Shown here: positions 11,026 to 23,700 of the stretch, piece by piece | Position numbering within the stretch: position 1 is the stretch's first letter | Layout of the letters: every line of letters starts with the position of its first letter | Assembly (NCBI RefSeq): GCF_003590095.1 | Contig: NC_039479.1 | Coordinates: forward strand, 3,286,001 to 3,350,000 | DNA: 64,000 bases | Reading direction: 5' to 3' | Source of the DNA: Trichoplusia ni | Taxonomy: Eukaryota; Arthropoda; Insecta; Lepidoptera; Noctuidae | The notes under the pieces: model-generated | What the model saw: the letters and a program-made list of their open reading frames with translations, nothing else | Database searches by the model: none | Told to the model about the DNA's origin: nothing | Made by a program: the position numbers and the translations under genes

Positions 11026-11054
11026 GTCAGTGAGTCAGTGAGTCAGTGAGTGAC
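11026..11054. repeat. Short tandem repeat (GTCAGTGA)n
   Basis: Three full units of GTCAGTGA plus a partial unit (GTGAC). This block commonly sits inside larger dispersed lepidopteran repeats. The flanking 10960-11300 region probably belongs to such a repeat, but its ends could not be set. Confidence 0.6.
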
Positions 11055-12884
11055 AAAATGGTGTAACTTTGATCGACCGTAACTCCTAAACCATTAATTC
11101 AATTGGCATGTAATTTCGAACTTAAGCTTGTTCTAATGCCTACTATTATTCCCCGAAAAGCTAAACTCCTAGCTTTGTCCACGTCGAAGATACAGGGGGG
11201 GCGAAACAGCCGCGAATCGCTTCGAGAAAAGATGGTACGGCCGTGCCCGTTTTGCTCGAGACTTGGCAGGGGCACTGCCGTGCCCTCAGATAGGTAGGTC
11301 GTTTTTACGTCTACTTGATAGAAAATGTAGAGTTATTTAAGTTTCTGTTAATACGAATATAGAGTCCATTAAAACTCTTCGTGTACAATCCTTGTTACTC
11401 GAATATTTTATTTTTACCTGCTAAAATCTAGGCTTACCTTTGCGCTGGCTTTTTTAGCGACGCTATTATAATTGGCATGTAAATAAAACCCAAATATACC
11501 TCAGAAACATCTTTCAGATCAATACATCTTGTAAACTAACGGGTCCATGACACAGACAATTCGGTCTAAAGGCAGTCAACATATACAGAGCATAGTTTTA
11601 AATAAATTATGCAAATGACATAACATAGTGATCCCGTACGATCGTATAAATGATCTAATTTAGCAATCTTTGGAATGACAAGAAATAAATATTGAGGATC
11701 TTAACGTTATCGAAGCGGATGTTACTGACAAAAGACAATCAGACCCATACTAGCGTGACAAGTTGTCGTATATGGTCCTCATTAGCATCGGCATATACTA
11801 ATGGGCATGCCTTATAGATGAGAATTGTGGTACTTAGAAAGAAAGAGAGGAAACGAAGTATCGGTGTAGCTTTATCTCTTAAAATTGTTATGAAAACTGA
11901 GCGCCAATGATATATGAGGAAAGAGATAATTACACTCTTTTCAAACCAAAAAATTACTGCAGATTGTAATCGTAAGGCTTGTCCATTAGTTTATATTGAT
12001 GCTCGAGAACGCGCAGAAAATATAAAAAAAAAACGTTGTAGGTAGTGTTGTTTACTCTAAGAACATCCGATCGGAACAATTTTTGTAGCGTCTTTCGTTA
12101 CCTGTGCAAATAATTAAATAATCCTTTTGTTAAGATTTTGATTTTATACCACATTTTATCAAATAATTACCTGTTCCATACTACCGGTGCCAGGTACTTT
12201 AGGAAGATATGTATTTGAAGATAATTAGGTCGTAAATTCCTTGAACCTTTTGAGATAGTAACTATTCTCTAAATAAAATGGTGCAGTAAAAGAAACAAAT
12301 TAATTCTTTAATTGTTTTCAATCTAATTCTCATCGCCACACATATGTAATGTTGCGAGTCGCACTTGTTAAATCCGTCGTAGACTAGGACTCTATTTAAT
12401 TGTCTCCAATTACCGAGATCAGTCTCGGCGACACCCATAACGCCTTTCTAAAGAGAGTTCTGTTTGTAAGGTACCTACTTGTAAGGTACCTGTTTCACAC
12501 AAAAAAACTTAATTTTAATTTAAAAACAACTCATTCATTTTCATATAGTTTAAATGTATTTTTCTACATATTGTAAATATCTAAAAGTTGAAACACTAGG
12601 TACTTTTACATTAAGCTCCATTCCTTTAAGCTGTAAAAAGACCCATTATAAATCCATCTCAAAAAGTAAACACAAACAAAGCGTGAAAATAATATACATT
12701 TTCCTCAAGTATTTTACCGAATAACTGTACTTAAATTAGCTCCTTACAGCATATGCATGCGGGGTGCATGAACTCAATTATGCGGCAGGATGTTGTAAAA
12801 AGAGCAAAGCGTGGAATCTTTATGGTCGGGTCCTTGCATCATGCAAGACTAGTAATTATGGTCAACGTCAACGTCACTAATCAT

Positions 12885-12894
12885 GGGAATTTCC
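12885..12894. promoter_or_regulatory. kappaB-like (Rel/Dif) site GGGAATTTCC
   Basis: GGGAATTTCC matches the GGGRNWYYCC kappaB consensus fully. It sits in a GC-richer stretch (12760-12960) of GALE intron 1 that also has a duplicated GTCAACGTCAACGTCA block just upstream. A single 10-mer is weak evidence; enhancer activity is inference. Confidence 0.25.
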
Positions 12895-13830
12895 CATCCC
12901 TTGCCTCGTTTTGTTTTTAAACGTTTATGGAGGACGACATTCCCGCGTCGGTCGTTTAAAAAGAGATAGGGTTTTTTTTCTTAACAACTTACCCACCTTT
13001 TAAGTGATGTTATGGCAGTTGTTTAAGACAGATATGCTGGGATATATCCTATGCTGTTATATAACTTTAGAACGTGGTGTTAGAGTGTTTGAATTAGGTA
13101 ACTAAGGAGGTAGGAAATCAAAAGTGATGGATACATAGTTAGAACAAACTTTAAACGTTATGTTAGTTTGCGATACGTCATTAGTAATAACTTCACTTAC
13201 CTTGAGTCATAAGCAAAAAGTAAAAAATATGTACATACATAAGTAGGTATTCTCTTACTGATCATATGCATTAGAAATGACGTGTCATAAATACACACAG
13301 GACCACAGGGTTATTGCTGACATCAACACGGAAAAGATTCCATGAAAATAATGCTTAAGAAACATCACGAGCCCACGATTATCTTTCTTTCTTATATAAT
13401 TGATCAAACGGAGGCTTTAACATGAATTTAGTTTCTGATAATACAATTAGTCATAATTATATACACACAAGCGTATGTTTTATCACGATTCTGATTGTAT
13501 TATGATGTACAAAGAATCCTTGTTGCTCTGACGTATGTTATGAAGTTAAGCGGGGCTTATAACTTATTTTATTCTAGGTACCGATTTTGACCCAAATTGC
13601 CTTAAGTTTCTTATTTAATTCATTCCTTAACATCCACACATTAAAACTCATAGTTCAAATAAGCCTTTAGCTTTTACTTCGTGACTCAAATATGTTTTAT
13701 TATTGTTACGACTCCATAGATGTACTAACCATTCGATCCCGAAAACATGCGTGTGAAAATCGTCGAATTCTAAAACGATTATGAATTCGACACACACAAT
13801 AAAAACCGATGTTTTCTTTTTCTTAATAAT

Positions 13831-14027
13831 GATCCCGTAAGGAATTGAATCCTTGTTTCGCGGGGGTTTTACAAATATTCAAATCACATGCACGTATACA
13901 CCTAGACTCAGGACAAGCATGCGTGGCTCACACAATTGCTTGTCCTACGTGGGAATGGAACCCGGGACACGTCACGTTCAGTGGGTTTGGCGTGGTAACA
14001 TCAACCACTCGACTATCCGTGCAGTCG
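13831..14027. repeat. SINE-like repeat with tRNA-like box, copy 1
   Basis: It starts GATCCCGTAAGGAATTGAATCC and includes TTTCGCGGGGGTTTTACAAA, CACCTAGACTCAGGACAAGC and a T-arm-like GGGAATGGAACCCGGGACACG. It ends GACTATCCGTGCAGTC. A second, shorter copy of the same family lies at 30322-30427. The right part resembles a tRNA-derived module but does not fold as an intact tRNA. The family is common in moths; no name is assigned. Confidence 0.65.
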
Positions 14028-16903
14028 AAATTTATTTTGGACATGTCTTTAAAATGAAAAATGGTTAAAGTAGTACTTACTATAGTAAGGTCGTGTGTAA
14101 AGAAGTACCTAGTGTTAGCCTAAGGTCACGTAAACATTGAAATCCCTTTCATTTAACTCGCAATAGCAAATTATGAAGATCTCGGAGAAGCCTTGTCATT
14201 GCGATTGTGCAACCTCCTTGATGAACGTTGAGAAACACGACGAAATAGTTTTTAACACTTCGGTGACATCTCATCAAACCTAGGTGCAGATAGAGCATTT
14301 TTTTTATTGTAATATTACACATACGACAAAGCTTGAAATAAACATCCCACTATCGGAATTAAGTAACAATTTGATATTATGCACAAAAGCGCAATATTAC
14401 AATATAAATACTTGCATTACACGTTGTAAACTGGTACGATATTAAATTACCCGTTGATTATAATAAAAAGTTGTCTCAAGCCTGTATAGAAAAAAAGATC
14501 ACGGACCATTCGGGATTCTCTTGATCGTTTTTTTTTTAAATCAAATTCTGGATTTGAATTTCGTACGAACGTAAAACATACAAATAGTAAGGTCAATTAA
14601 TAAGGAAAATTAAATCGATCGATTATGATAAATAAAAGTTCAACAAGAAGAACTTAATTATAGGTCCATTTACAAACATTTTAGACGTGAGCTAATTAAG
14701 GATGTTGATAACTAGAGACTCTACATTAGGTACTCCATATATTATTGCTCATTGTCCTCACACATATGGTTCTAGGAACGAGGAACAGCTGTGCAAATCT
14801 GTAACCTTGGGAGTTAAAATTGCAATGCGTATGTTTGTTTATAAACCGGTCAATTATCAAGGAGGTTTGATGATTTTTGGTTACATTAGGGTACAAATGT
14901 AGTACATAAATTATTTGTGTCTGTCTATGGCACTCTAGCTCCTAAAAGGGTTAACTGCTTAAATGGATTTGATATTTTGTTTTTTTTTATAAAAAAATGA
15001 CTTTTTATACTTACAAATTTATGTTTTCTTATATTATTTTACTCTTGTAACCCTGTCTCGTTTCTCGATAATTAACGACAAATCTGTTTAAATACAGAAA
15101 GTCACATGATATAAACTTAATAAGTACCTTGATACGGCTGAATGTCTCTTCATGTGGACTAGGCAGGTCATGTATGCTACGTAGGTACCTGGAGTATAAA
15201 TAGCTCGCGGTCCGGTGGGAATCGTTGAAAGAACTCAAATACGGTCTACATAGCTTTAACTTTTATACCATAACCATACTTATTTGTTGTTCTTCACAAG
15301 TTCACATGTTTATTTTAATATTAAGTGTTTATTTAATAGTTTGGAGACATTTGTCTTCGTTTTTTGTTTTCTGTTGCTTAATTTATAATTTACAAAATAT
15401 GGCTACTTAACGATTTGGTCCCAACTGAGCTTGTTACTTTGAGCACGTACTTTATAATTAAACTGATTTTTAGTCCTTTCTTCGTACCTATTTTACTGTG
15501 TACCTGAGTATGATTCACGATATTATATTGGCACTACCGAATGTTAAAGGTATTTGAAAAAAAAAACCATTGTTATTCCCGAAATTTCACGAAGAATTAG
15601 ACTTGATTCAGTTTTCTAAAACTCAACTAAACAAGCAACAATGCGCGTTGCTTGTTGAATTATTCACGGAATTAATAGATAAAGTAATGTAAATACACAA
15701 ATTATGTTTAATAAACTATCTTAAGTCGATCATTAAAGATTCTTTATTGATTATTCAAATAATATCCTTCTTTGAAACGTTATCTACGCGTAATTAAGTA
15801 AAGTTGTTAATTAATAAATTAAATGTCAATGACATTGTAAATGGCTGAAATGTCTACGATCGATTTTGACATAGGTATGTACGAATAAACCGAGAGTTAG
15901 GTAAATACTTATGTCTTTGAAGTCAAGAACTACTTATTATGGAATCCAGACATATTTTCAGGACTACTTTAATGCTTGCTAATAAACCATTCTTTAAAGC
16001 TAAAGGTGTAAAGCATTAGGTTAATAAAATGTATTTTAATAATTTTGATTAGCTGTGACCATTTTGTTTGGTTATATCTATTAGATATATCTTTAACTTA
16101 TACACGCTGAAAATATGGTATAAATGTTTCTTCGGAAATCAGTAATGTATGCTTAAAAAATGGTTATAGGTACCTATAAAAAATTATGGACCGTCAGTCA
16201 GGCTCAGCGGCTTTGAATACTTAGTTTACAGGTAATATAGCATGTTTCAAAAGTAACCGCACTAATAAAATCTTAATTATTAATCAATAAACTTTACAAT
16301 TAACTCGCTGTTCTTGTCTTCATTGAAAAGGTTAGGCGAATCTAATAGTTCAATCATTGTCCGTAAAGGCCGCGGCCACAGTTAATCGCTGCGTAAATAT
16401 AGCATTTAATTGTCTTCTCCAGCGTGTAATAGTTATTGTCAAAGGCCAATGAATTCATAAATGTAAGCATTGTATAAAAAACGTAATTCCGCCTATTAAT
16501 TTGAAATAGGAATCCGAGCAAGAAATCCTTGCTGGTACACCGAGGGACCGATTTCTTTGTAAAACAATTGGCGCTTTTTTAGCAAGCCATTTCTTGTCAT
16601 GATAATAGTACTTAGATGTAAGTAGTTCCTTCATTTGAATCTTGGAATCTGAAAGCCACACAGGTTCGATTGCAGAACAGGAACTCTTCACAAAACGAAT
16701 TATTTACTCATTTTTTGAACTCAGGTGGCAAATATATTACTATTGCAGTTGTGTTTAGAATAGAGACGCTGAACTATTTTGTATAATGTATTGTCACGCT
16801 TCCACAGCTGCAGATATCACTTTAAGAGTTGCCGAAGCACTGTGATTACACATTCTCTTCTCTTAAGTATTTTATATTTATGATTTTTATTTGTTCTTTG
16901 CAG
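14028..16903. other. GALE intron 1, final part
   Basis: AT-rich intron ending in the acceptor at 16903. A TATA-like TATAAATAG at 15195-15203 stands before a short hydrophobic open frame (15225-15410), but nothing else supports a gene. No recognisable repeats. Confidence 0.35.
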
Positions 16904-16914
16904 CACAAACAAAA

Positions 16915-19900
16915 ATGCCACGTTTTAAGACCATCCTAGTGACGGGCGGCGCCGGCTACATAGGCAGCCATTGTGTGGTGGACCTGCTGAACGCTGGCCA
17001 TGACGTCATCGCTATAGACAACTTTGCGAATGCAGTCTGTGATGAGGAAGGCTCTCCGGCATTGAAGAGGGCTCAACAGATCACGGGCAAGAAGATCGTG
17101 TTTTACGAAGCGGATTTACTTAACAAACCCCAGATTAATGATATATTTGATAAGGTAAATGGAATCTATTTGCTTTTTTAAGGAGCTATGGTTCGCTGTG
17201 TTGCTGGCCAGTGAGAAAAGACGTTGCAACTTGCAACTAAAGCTTTTAAGACTGTTGGGCATCGTAAACTATGGCAGGTGGACTTGAACAGATTATGTAG
17301 GACATAATATTATAACGTTGGTACTTGTACGGCACTTGTAAACATCAAACGGAACCATGATTCATAGGAATATTAAAAAGGATGTCTAGGTCCGGTCATA
17401 TACGATAAGATCTCTATCAAATCAATTTACTGCAAACTCGTATCAATTTCAAATCTAATTAATTCGTCGCATGGATTAATAAGATACAATTATTATTATT
17501 TTACATGTTCCATTACTTTTTTCACTGAAAATATCTGATTTTTGATAACATAAAGAAAAGTAAAATAAACGTTTTTAATCGGACATTGTCCTTAATTTAC
17601 CTTGATGTTTTAGTTAGATAAATCAAATTTCAGAAACATTTGCACGCTTAAGTTACGTCGATAATTTGGTAGTGTGCATAATAATACTGTTTGTTCAATG
17701 CGGAGATCGAATTTGCAAGGAGTCGTGGGTTGTTCACCTCATTACTTCTTGGTCATCTATGTAGACAGCTGATTCCAACGATGACCTAAAAATTAATCGC
17801 TGCTTATTTTAGGCTTTTGTACCCAAAGGGTAAAAACGGAACTGCTAGTACCTACTGAGGTACCATCGTCAGTCCACCCTTCTGTATTTCAGGAACTGTG
17901 ACTTTTTTTGCTGCTGCTAAAAGCAAAGATCAATGTTTTGGTCATTTTGATTGGTGAAAAATCTCCGTTTGCAAATGTGTTTTACACTTGTCCTGTTTAA
18001 TACAAAACACCCGATGTTTGAGTTTTCATCGTCTTCACATCGACAATCGTTAATTTTCAAATGACTGGAGTTTTTGGAATAAAACACCTGTTATATATAA
18101 ATTGTTACTTTTCAGCACCCCATAGACTGCGTGATCCACTTCGCAGCGCTGAAGGCGGTCGGGGAGTCAATGCAACAGCCGCTGCTGTACTACCAGAACA
18201 ATCTACTTGGCATGCTCAACTTACTGGAGGTGAGTTTGCTTCTTTGCAAGCTGAAAAACATAAGAAAAGTCTGATAGTTCATCCCATTCATCATAACAGC
18301 TCAAGTTTGACTCAAGCATCGGGAGTCGTGATGAATAGTTTTGTCTACTGGTTAAATTAATCTCCTAAAAACTGCGAGTTTTTCTAGCTTTTTATTTGAT
18401 CGTCAAAAACAACAATGATCTCATTCCTCAATGAAGAAAACACAAAATTAACTTTAAAACCCTAGCCACACAAAGAAATCATCTGTCTACTCTATTCAAT
18501 ACTTGCTCACAAAACTAATGACATTTCCAGATAATGCGAAACCACGAGTGCTACCAAATGGTGTTCTCTTCGTCTTGTACTGTATACGGGGAGCCTGAAT
18601 ACTTGCCTATCACTGAGACACATCCCACTGGTAGCATCACCAACGTGTACGGAAGGACCAAATACTTTATCGAGGAGATGCTGAAGGACCTCAGTGCGGC
18701 TGATGAGGTAAATACTTTTTTATAATAATTATTGGTACTTTCTTTTAAGCGTTGGTTCCTTATATTACGAAACCTAAAAAGAAAATAAATTGTTGTTTTA
18801 TATTTTTAAAGCGCTTTTTATCTACGAATCCTGGAGTACTTAGGTTATACCTAGGCAGAATGACAAAAAAAATGTTTTAATATAAGAGCATTTCAAAAAG
18901 GTTTCGAGATCACTTCTACGATCCATCCAATAAACAAAATAACATCAGTCTATTTAAAGTATTGCATAAATTGCTAACCTTTAACGGTTTCACTATCTGT
19001 CATAATATTCAGATTTAACTCATTATTGAATAACTTTATAAAAATTAAGTAACCAAGTATGATATTTAAGCAAATATCGACGCGGACCTAAGGACCACAT
19101 TCTATTTAGACTCAATCATAACAAAGGCTAATAAAGTAATATTATTGTGTAAAATGTAGGTGTTTTTACTTAGCGCTGTCCTAATAAAAGACAGTTTCTT
19201 AGAAAAAATAGAATTAAAATAGCACCACTTTCTCTTTTATTAATACCTGTTTTAGTGGCCTATTAGCATAGATGTCAAGGCCGAGAGATGATTAAAACCT
19301 CATTTGTGTAAATATTAATGCAATCACATTCGTATTATCAAATTGACACGATTAAGGTTCAGTTTAAACTGATTGATATTTTTTTGGATATGTCAAGGTC
19401 ATATGTTTACGTTATTTTAAGCAGATTTGATTTAGCACGTTTCACTCGCATATGTTCTCAGTTGAAGCGGGTTTTCTACCAATTCGAAATGATTAATTTA
19501 TGGATCCGGAAATCAGCCAAATTAGTTGATTTACTGGATTATGTAATATGTACAATTCTTATGTTCTTAATTAAATGTTGGTGAAAATAAAAAAAATACT
19601 TATAAACAGAAAACGAAAAAAAAAATAGATCTTCCAAATCAAATGAATGTTGATTTGGACGAAAATTATGTATGGGAGGACAATTTCTAAGATAGGAAAA
19701 AAGTTTACTTAAAAGGAGGTCTCTCTATAAGATTAACTGCAAAGGTTTGAATGTTGAAGAATAAACAATTAACTTCTTTCTCTTTTCAGAAATGGAATAT
19801 CATATCTCTTCGCTATTTCAACCCAGTTGGGGCTCATCCTTCGGGCCTAATCGGCGAGGATCCGACCAAGGAGTTCACCAACCTCATGCCCTTCATGGCA

Positions 19901-21435
19901 CAAGTGGCGCTTGGCAAGAAACCTGTGCTCACAGTCTTTGGGAATGACTACAACACACCAGATGGCACAGGTAGATACCAAACTACTTAGTATTAAAATA
20001 AGTTTTTAATTAACCGATCGGTTACCAGTAACTATTGGATATCAAGATTTTAGACAAAACAAAGTAATTGCTTAACGCGACCCATACATTGCCCCTTTTT
20101 AGCAAGATTAATTGAGGTGCTTTTGACTGTTCTAGGTATCAGAGACTACATCCACGTGATGGACTTGGCGAGCGGACATGTTGCGGCTCTCAACTACCTG
20201 GGAAGCAACCAAGTGGGGCTCAAAGTAAGTGATGATTGTTTGGGTTTCTGTAACTCTTATCCAACTCTATGGTTGCTAATTTAACAAAGCACCATACTTC
20301 GAGCGTCTATTGACGACAATTGTTGAAGTCTTACTTGGCTGAACGGACTGAAGGGGCTGAGAAAGTCCAGTTCAACTTTCAGACATTTTATCACGACTTC
20401 CGTAGAATACGTACTGTCTACACAAGATGTTCAAATATCTTAAATGGACAGCTTGTCCATTACCCGTGTGCTATAATAAAACGAATTCATGAATAGAACT
20501 AATATCATAAGTAAACAAGACTCCGCTTCTTAGGTCATAACAAATTAGCACAAATTTTTGTACTCAAGCAAAAATCGACTTTATGTATAAAACATTAACA
20601 TCATTTTCTAATCGTCAGGTATACAATCTTGGGACAGGCAGAGGGGTATCTGTCAAAGAGTTAGTGGAGGTATTCGAGCGTGTGACGGAGACTAAGATAC
20701 CCCTAAAGTACGTGGACCGAAGGTTGGGAGACATCACGGCCATGTGGGCAGACGCTACGCTGGCCAGGGAGGAACTCGGCTGGTCCACCAAGCTTACCAT
20801 TGAGGAGATGTGTAAGTACACGTACTTTCGTAGAAGACAAGATTTTGTGAACACTATTGGAGTGATTTGTATATTATCTTAATTCTTAGTAGAGGATGGA
20901 CTTTACCTTTTTGTGTATATAGAACTTATTGAGCTAGCCTTTCAAATTGGAAAACCTCAGGGTCTTTTCGTCACGGGAAACGATGGAGGATGCTCTTAAC
21001 GAGTAAAATGAGTTTTGTTTTTTCAGCAACAATGCGAACTAGCTACCAAAATAAATATACAGAAATCGATAATTTTAATATCTGATAAGAATTCGATGTT
21101 GATGTTGACATACATTAGCGATAAGGGAATTTTAGGCAGAAAGTTTTTGCATTTATCAACAACATATTTACTTAACTTGTTTACTGTATACGAATATTGG
21201 GTAGGTACGAACCTACGCAATTAACACCTATTAATTTTCTTTTAAGTTATTTTATCTCAAGCTGTTTTACTGCAGTGCCTCGTTCCATCTTCCTCTCGTT
21301 TATGTCCCACTTTTGGGCAATCATATAACCTGCTATTTTTTAGGCACTGATTTCTGGAGATGGCAGACCATGAACCCTGACGGCTACCCCAAGAAGAGCA
21401 AGAAGACCAGCGTCATCGTCAACGGGAACAGCTAG
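16915..21435 (+). CDS. GALE: UDP-glucose 4-epimerase, complete (7 coding exons)
   Basis: It interconverts UDP-galactose and UDP-glucose (Leloir pathway, cytosolic, NAD+-dependent). Exons: 16915-17154, 18116-18229, 18531-18707, 19790-19970, 20136-20224, 20619-20811, 21344-21435. All borders are AG/GT and phases agree. The sum is 1,086 nt, or 361 residues, against about 350 usual. Motifs of the extended SDR family: the NAD-binding TGGAGYIG at residues 10-17; HFAALKAVGES; the catalytic triad candidate Ser in SSSCTVYG (about 133) with Tyr158 and Lys162 in YGRTK; LRYFNPVGAHPSG; RDYIHVMDLA; and YNLGTG. The start is the only in-frame ATG after the acceptor (CAG at 16901-16903), giving MPRFKTILVTGG. 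An ATTAAA at 21473-21478 may be the poly(A) signal. METTL4 converges from the other strand. Confidence 0.97.
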
Positions 21436-21780
21436 CGTGCACGTCATACGTCTTCATACATTATAGAGCATTATTAAATAAGTACACTATTTATAACAGT
21501 GTGTTTTATTAACCTACCTACACTACAAGTGGCTGTTGGTGTTGCCACAAGCTTTTCGGACTTCATTTCTTGCCATAAATGAATATGATTGGTGCCAAAT
21601 ATTTTAATCTCCTGAGCCTCATATTAAATGAAAAAAGGCAAATAATAAAGGTTACCTTTGATGTTTTGAAGTGGTGGGGATATGGAATGTGGAATAATTG
21701 AGAGTAGGCGCGGCGGTGAGACCGCATATTCCAGCATTCAATGAAAAATACCACTTCGTTTCCTATACTTTACTTTATTG
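21436..21780. other. Convergent 3' ends of GALE and METTL4
   Basis: Only 345 bp separate the two stop codons. ATTAAA (+) at 21473-21478 and AATAAA (-) at 21779-21774 would place the two cleavage sites roughly 200-260 bp apart, so transcripts need not overlap. No other feature is visible. Confidence 0.5.
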
Positions 21781-23700
21781 TCAATCTATTTCTTCAAATA
21801 ACGATTCGTGTTGCCATTTCAAGGGCTCGTACCCCACGCTTGTAGTGTTCGGGAGAAGATATCGCGCAAATAGTTCTAGTGTTTGTGCCTTTTCTATTTT
21901 AACGAAAGAAGACAAAATATCTGTAACAAAATAATCAAAAAAGCTATACTTTTTTGGGCTCAAAATCCTTCAAACAACTAATTTTACGAAATAAATTGCA
22001 ACCAACTTAATGATTAGAAGACTATTATAAATGAGGAAGTTACTTTATCTGGTTGTCTAGAACACTTGGGAAAAATAAACTAGGTACTACATCAAACGAA
22101 ACTTATAAGCTTAGAAAAAGGAGGATAGAGTAATTTTTGACGTCCATACATACTAAAGCTAGTATTATAATATAACTTACCTAAAAGTGGTGGTTTGTGC
22201 GAATGTAAAGCACTGGGCACACTTACGACCAATTGGGCATCAGGAACCTCCTTTACATCACCCACTTTGCCCAATATTATCCTCTCGTATGGCTGCTTAT
22301 TACAACCTGAACCAAAAGGGCACAATGGCTGTAAATCCACTGTTACCTTCAACCAGTACCAAGTTGCCATATACTCAACTCCCCATTTAGGAAATATTAT
22401 ATTTTTAACAGCGGCAACATTGCTTGGAGCGTTTGTACACCACACTGCAACAAGGCAGTTGTCAGAAAGGAGGTTTTGTACTGGTATTGCTGCTATATCC
22501 TCATTGTACATCATTGAATAACTAAAAGAATACTTTTAAATTGTTTAATCTATTTACATACAAAAAATAACAGAGTTTCCATGTAATTTATTCTCATGAA
22601 TCCTTCACCTGCAATCTGCATCCTATGATTTATTGGAATTAGGATCATATATTAGACTTGCTTAAGTTCATTTCTGCATGGCAGGGTTATGGCATAATAT
22701 GCACCTCACCTTTAAATAGCTTAAGTTTTAACAAATTTTGAAATTCATGTCTTAAAAAGTATTATTACCTTAATTTATCATTAGAATTCTTTAGTCTTCT
22801 TATGTATTTATTCCACCAAGGAGGATCAGCTACAACTATGTCAAATTTACTACCTTCCAACTTCTGGCATTGCTCTTTTACATCTCCACAGCGGAATCTT
22901 AAACATTAAGAACATCATTAAGTCACTTAGCATCAAAAAGGGTTGAATATTTCATAAAAAGCATTTATTAGTCTGGTAATTATTATAAATAATAAAGCTG
23001 AATGGAAAAATGTAAGCAAACTATAGAATAAAAACAACTTCTGAACTCCCATGGAGCAAAAATATAATTTTTGATCCTTTTTTTGTGATGAAGGCACTAC
23101 ATCCCACACTAAAATATTTACAAAAAACTTTTATTTGAAACCATACCTTGAATTATATGGCACCAAAAAGTCCTTTCCTTGTATTCGACACTTAAGAGAT
23201 GTTTCAGAATTATTACCCCCGTTTACACCGGTCAACTCAAATATGGTTGATTCAAATAATTGTTTAGAAAGATCTCTTACACCAGATGTGTCTATCAATT
23301 TATATTTACTTTTGAGGCTATCCATTATTTTAAATGGAACTTCTTGCTTAAACTTTGCATAAATACTTTTTACTAAAACAGTCTGAAAAGCAAAGGAATT
23401 TTAATCTTATTATAACATTATCATGTTGGAGGGCATTTTTGTGTCAACATTAATCTTTCTATAAAAATAAATAAAATTTTAAAATGGGATAAAACTTACC
23501 TCTTTATTTATAATATCAGAATTGTGACCCCTTTTTCTACTAACTTCCATTTCTTTTTCGTGAACTATAGAGAAAAGTTTTGCTAAAACGCTGAATGAAG
23601 CCGATTTATTTTCATTCACCGTTGTGTTGTTATAAACGCCGGTTATATATTCTCTGTGATCAATCAAATAGCAATCATCTTGTTTAAATAGTAAAGCCAT
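21781..23700 (-). CDS. METTL4: METTL4-like N6-adenine methyltransferase, complete (5 exons)
   Basis: MT-A70 family enzyme. METTL4 orthologues methylate adenine N6 (for example Am in U2 snRNA; a DNA role is debated). Exons in transcript order: 23700-23500, 23382-23147, 22897-22769, 22521-22181, 21920-21781. Phases are consistent, and 1,047 nt give 348 residues. The SAM/catalytic DPPW motif is at about residues 170-173 (codons at 22827-22816), within DIVVADPPWWNKYIRR. Further family blocks: LVAVWCTNAPSN, WGVEYMATWYWLKVT, YERIILGKVG, VSVPSALHSHKPPL, and the C-terminal LELFARYLLPNTTSVGYEPLKWQH. The start ATG at 23700 is the first in frame. A minus-strand AATAAA lies right after the stop (21779-21774), so the 3' UTR may be very short. 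It is divergent from Dab. Confidence 0.92.

Larger units (their letters stand above)
10267..13830. other. GALE intron 1 continued, scattered repeat fragments
   Basis: No gene is recognised. Small structures seen: a 22-bp AT palindrome at 10425-10446; an 8-bp tandem repeat GTCAGTGA (about 3.4 units, 11026-11054) followed by a higher-GC repeat-like stretch to about 11300; and a kappaB-like site near 12885. The 11103-11297 open frame lies in the repeat-like stretch and is not called. Confidence 0.35.

Noticed and set aside
13955..14027. Possible tRNA gene
   Set aside because: Only a T-arm-like box is present. Acceptor and anticodon stems do not form, so it is treated as SINE-like.
15195..15410. 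TATAAATAG followed by a hydrophobic 61-codon ORF
   Set aside because: A TATA-like string is common by chance in AT-rich DNA. The ORF has no signal-peptide cleavage pattern or splice continuation.
22195..22521. Plus-strand ORF of 108 codons
   Set aside because: It is antisense to METTL4 exon 4, which is supported by family motifs and phases.
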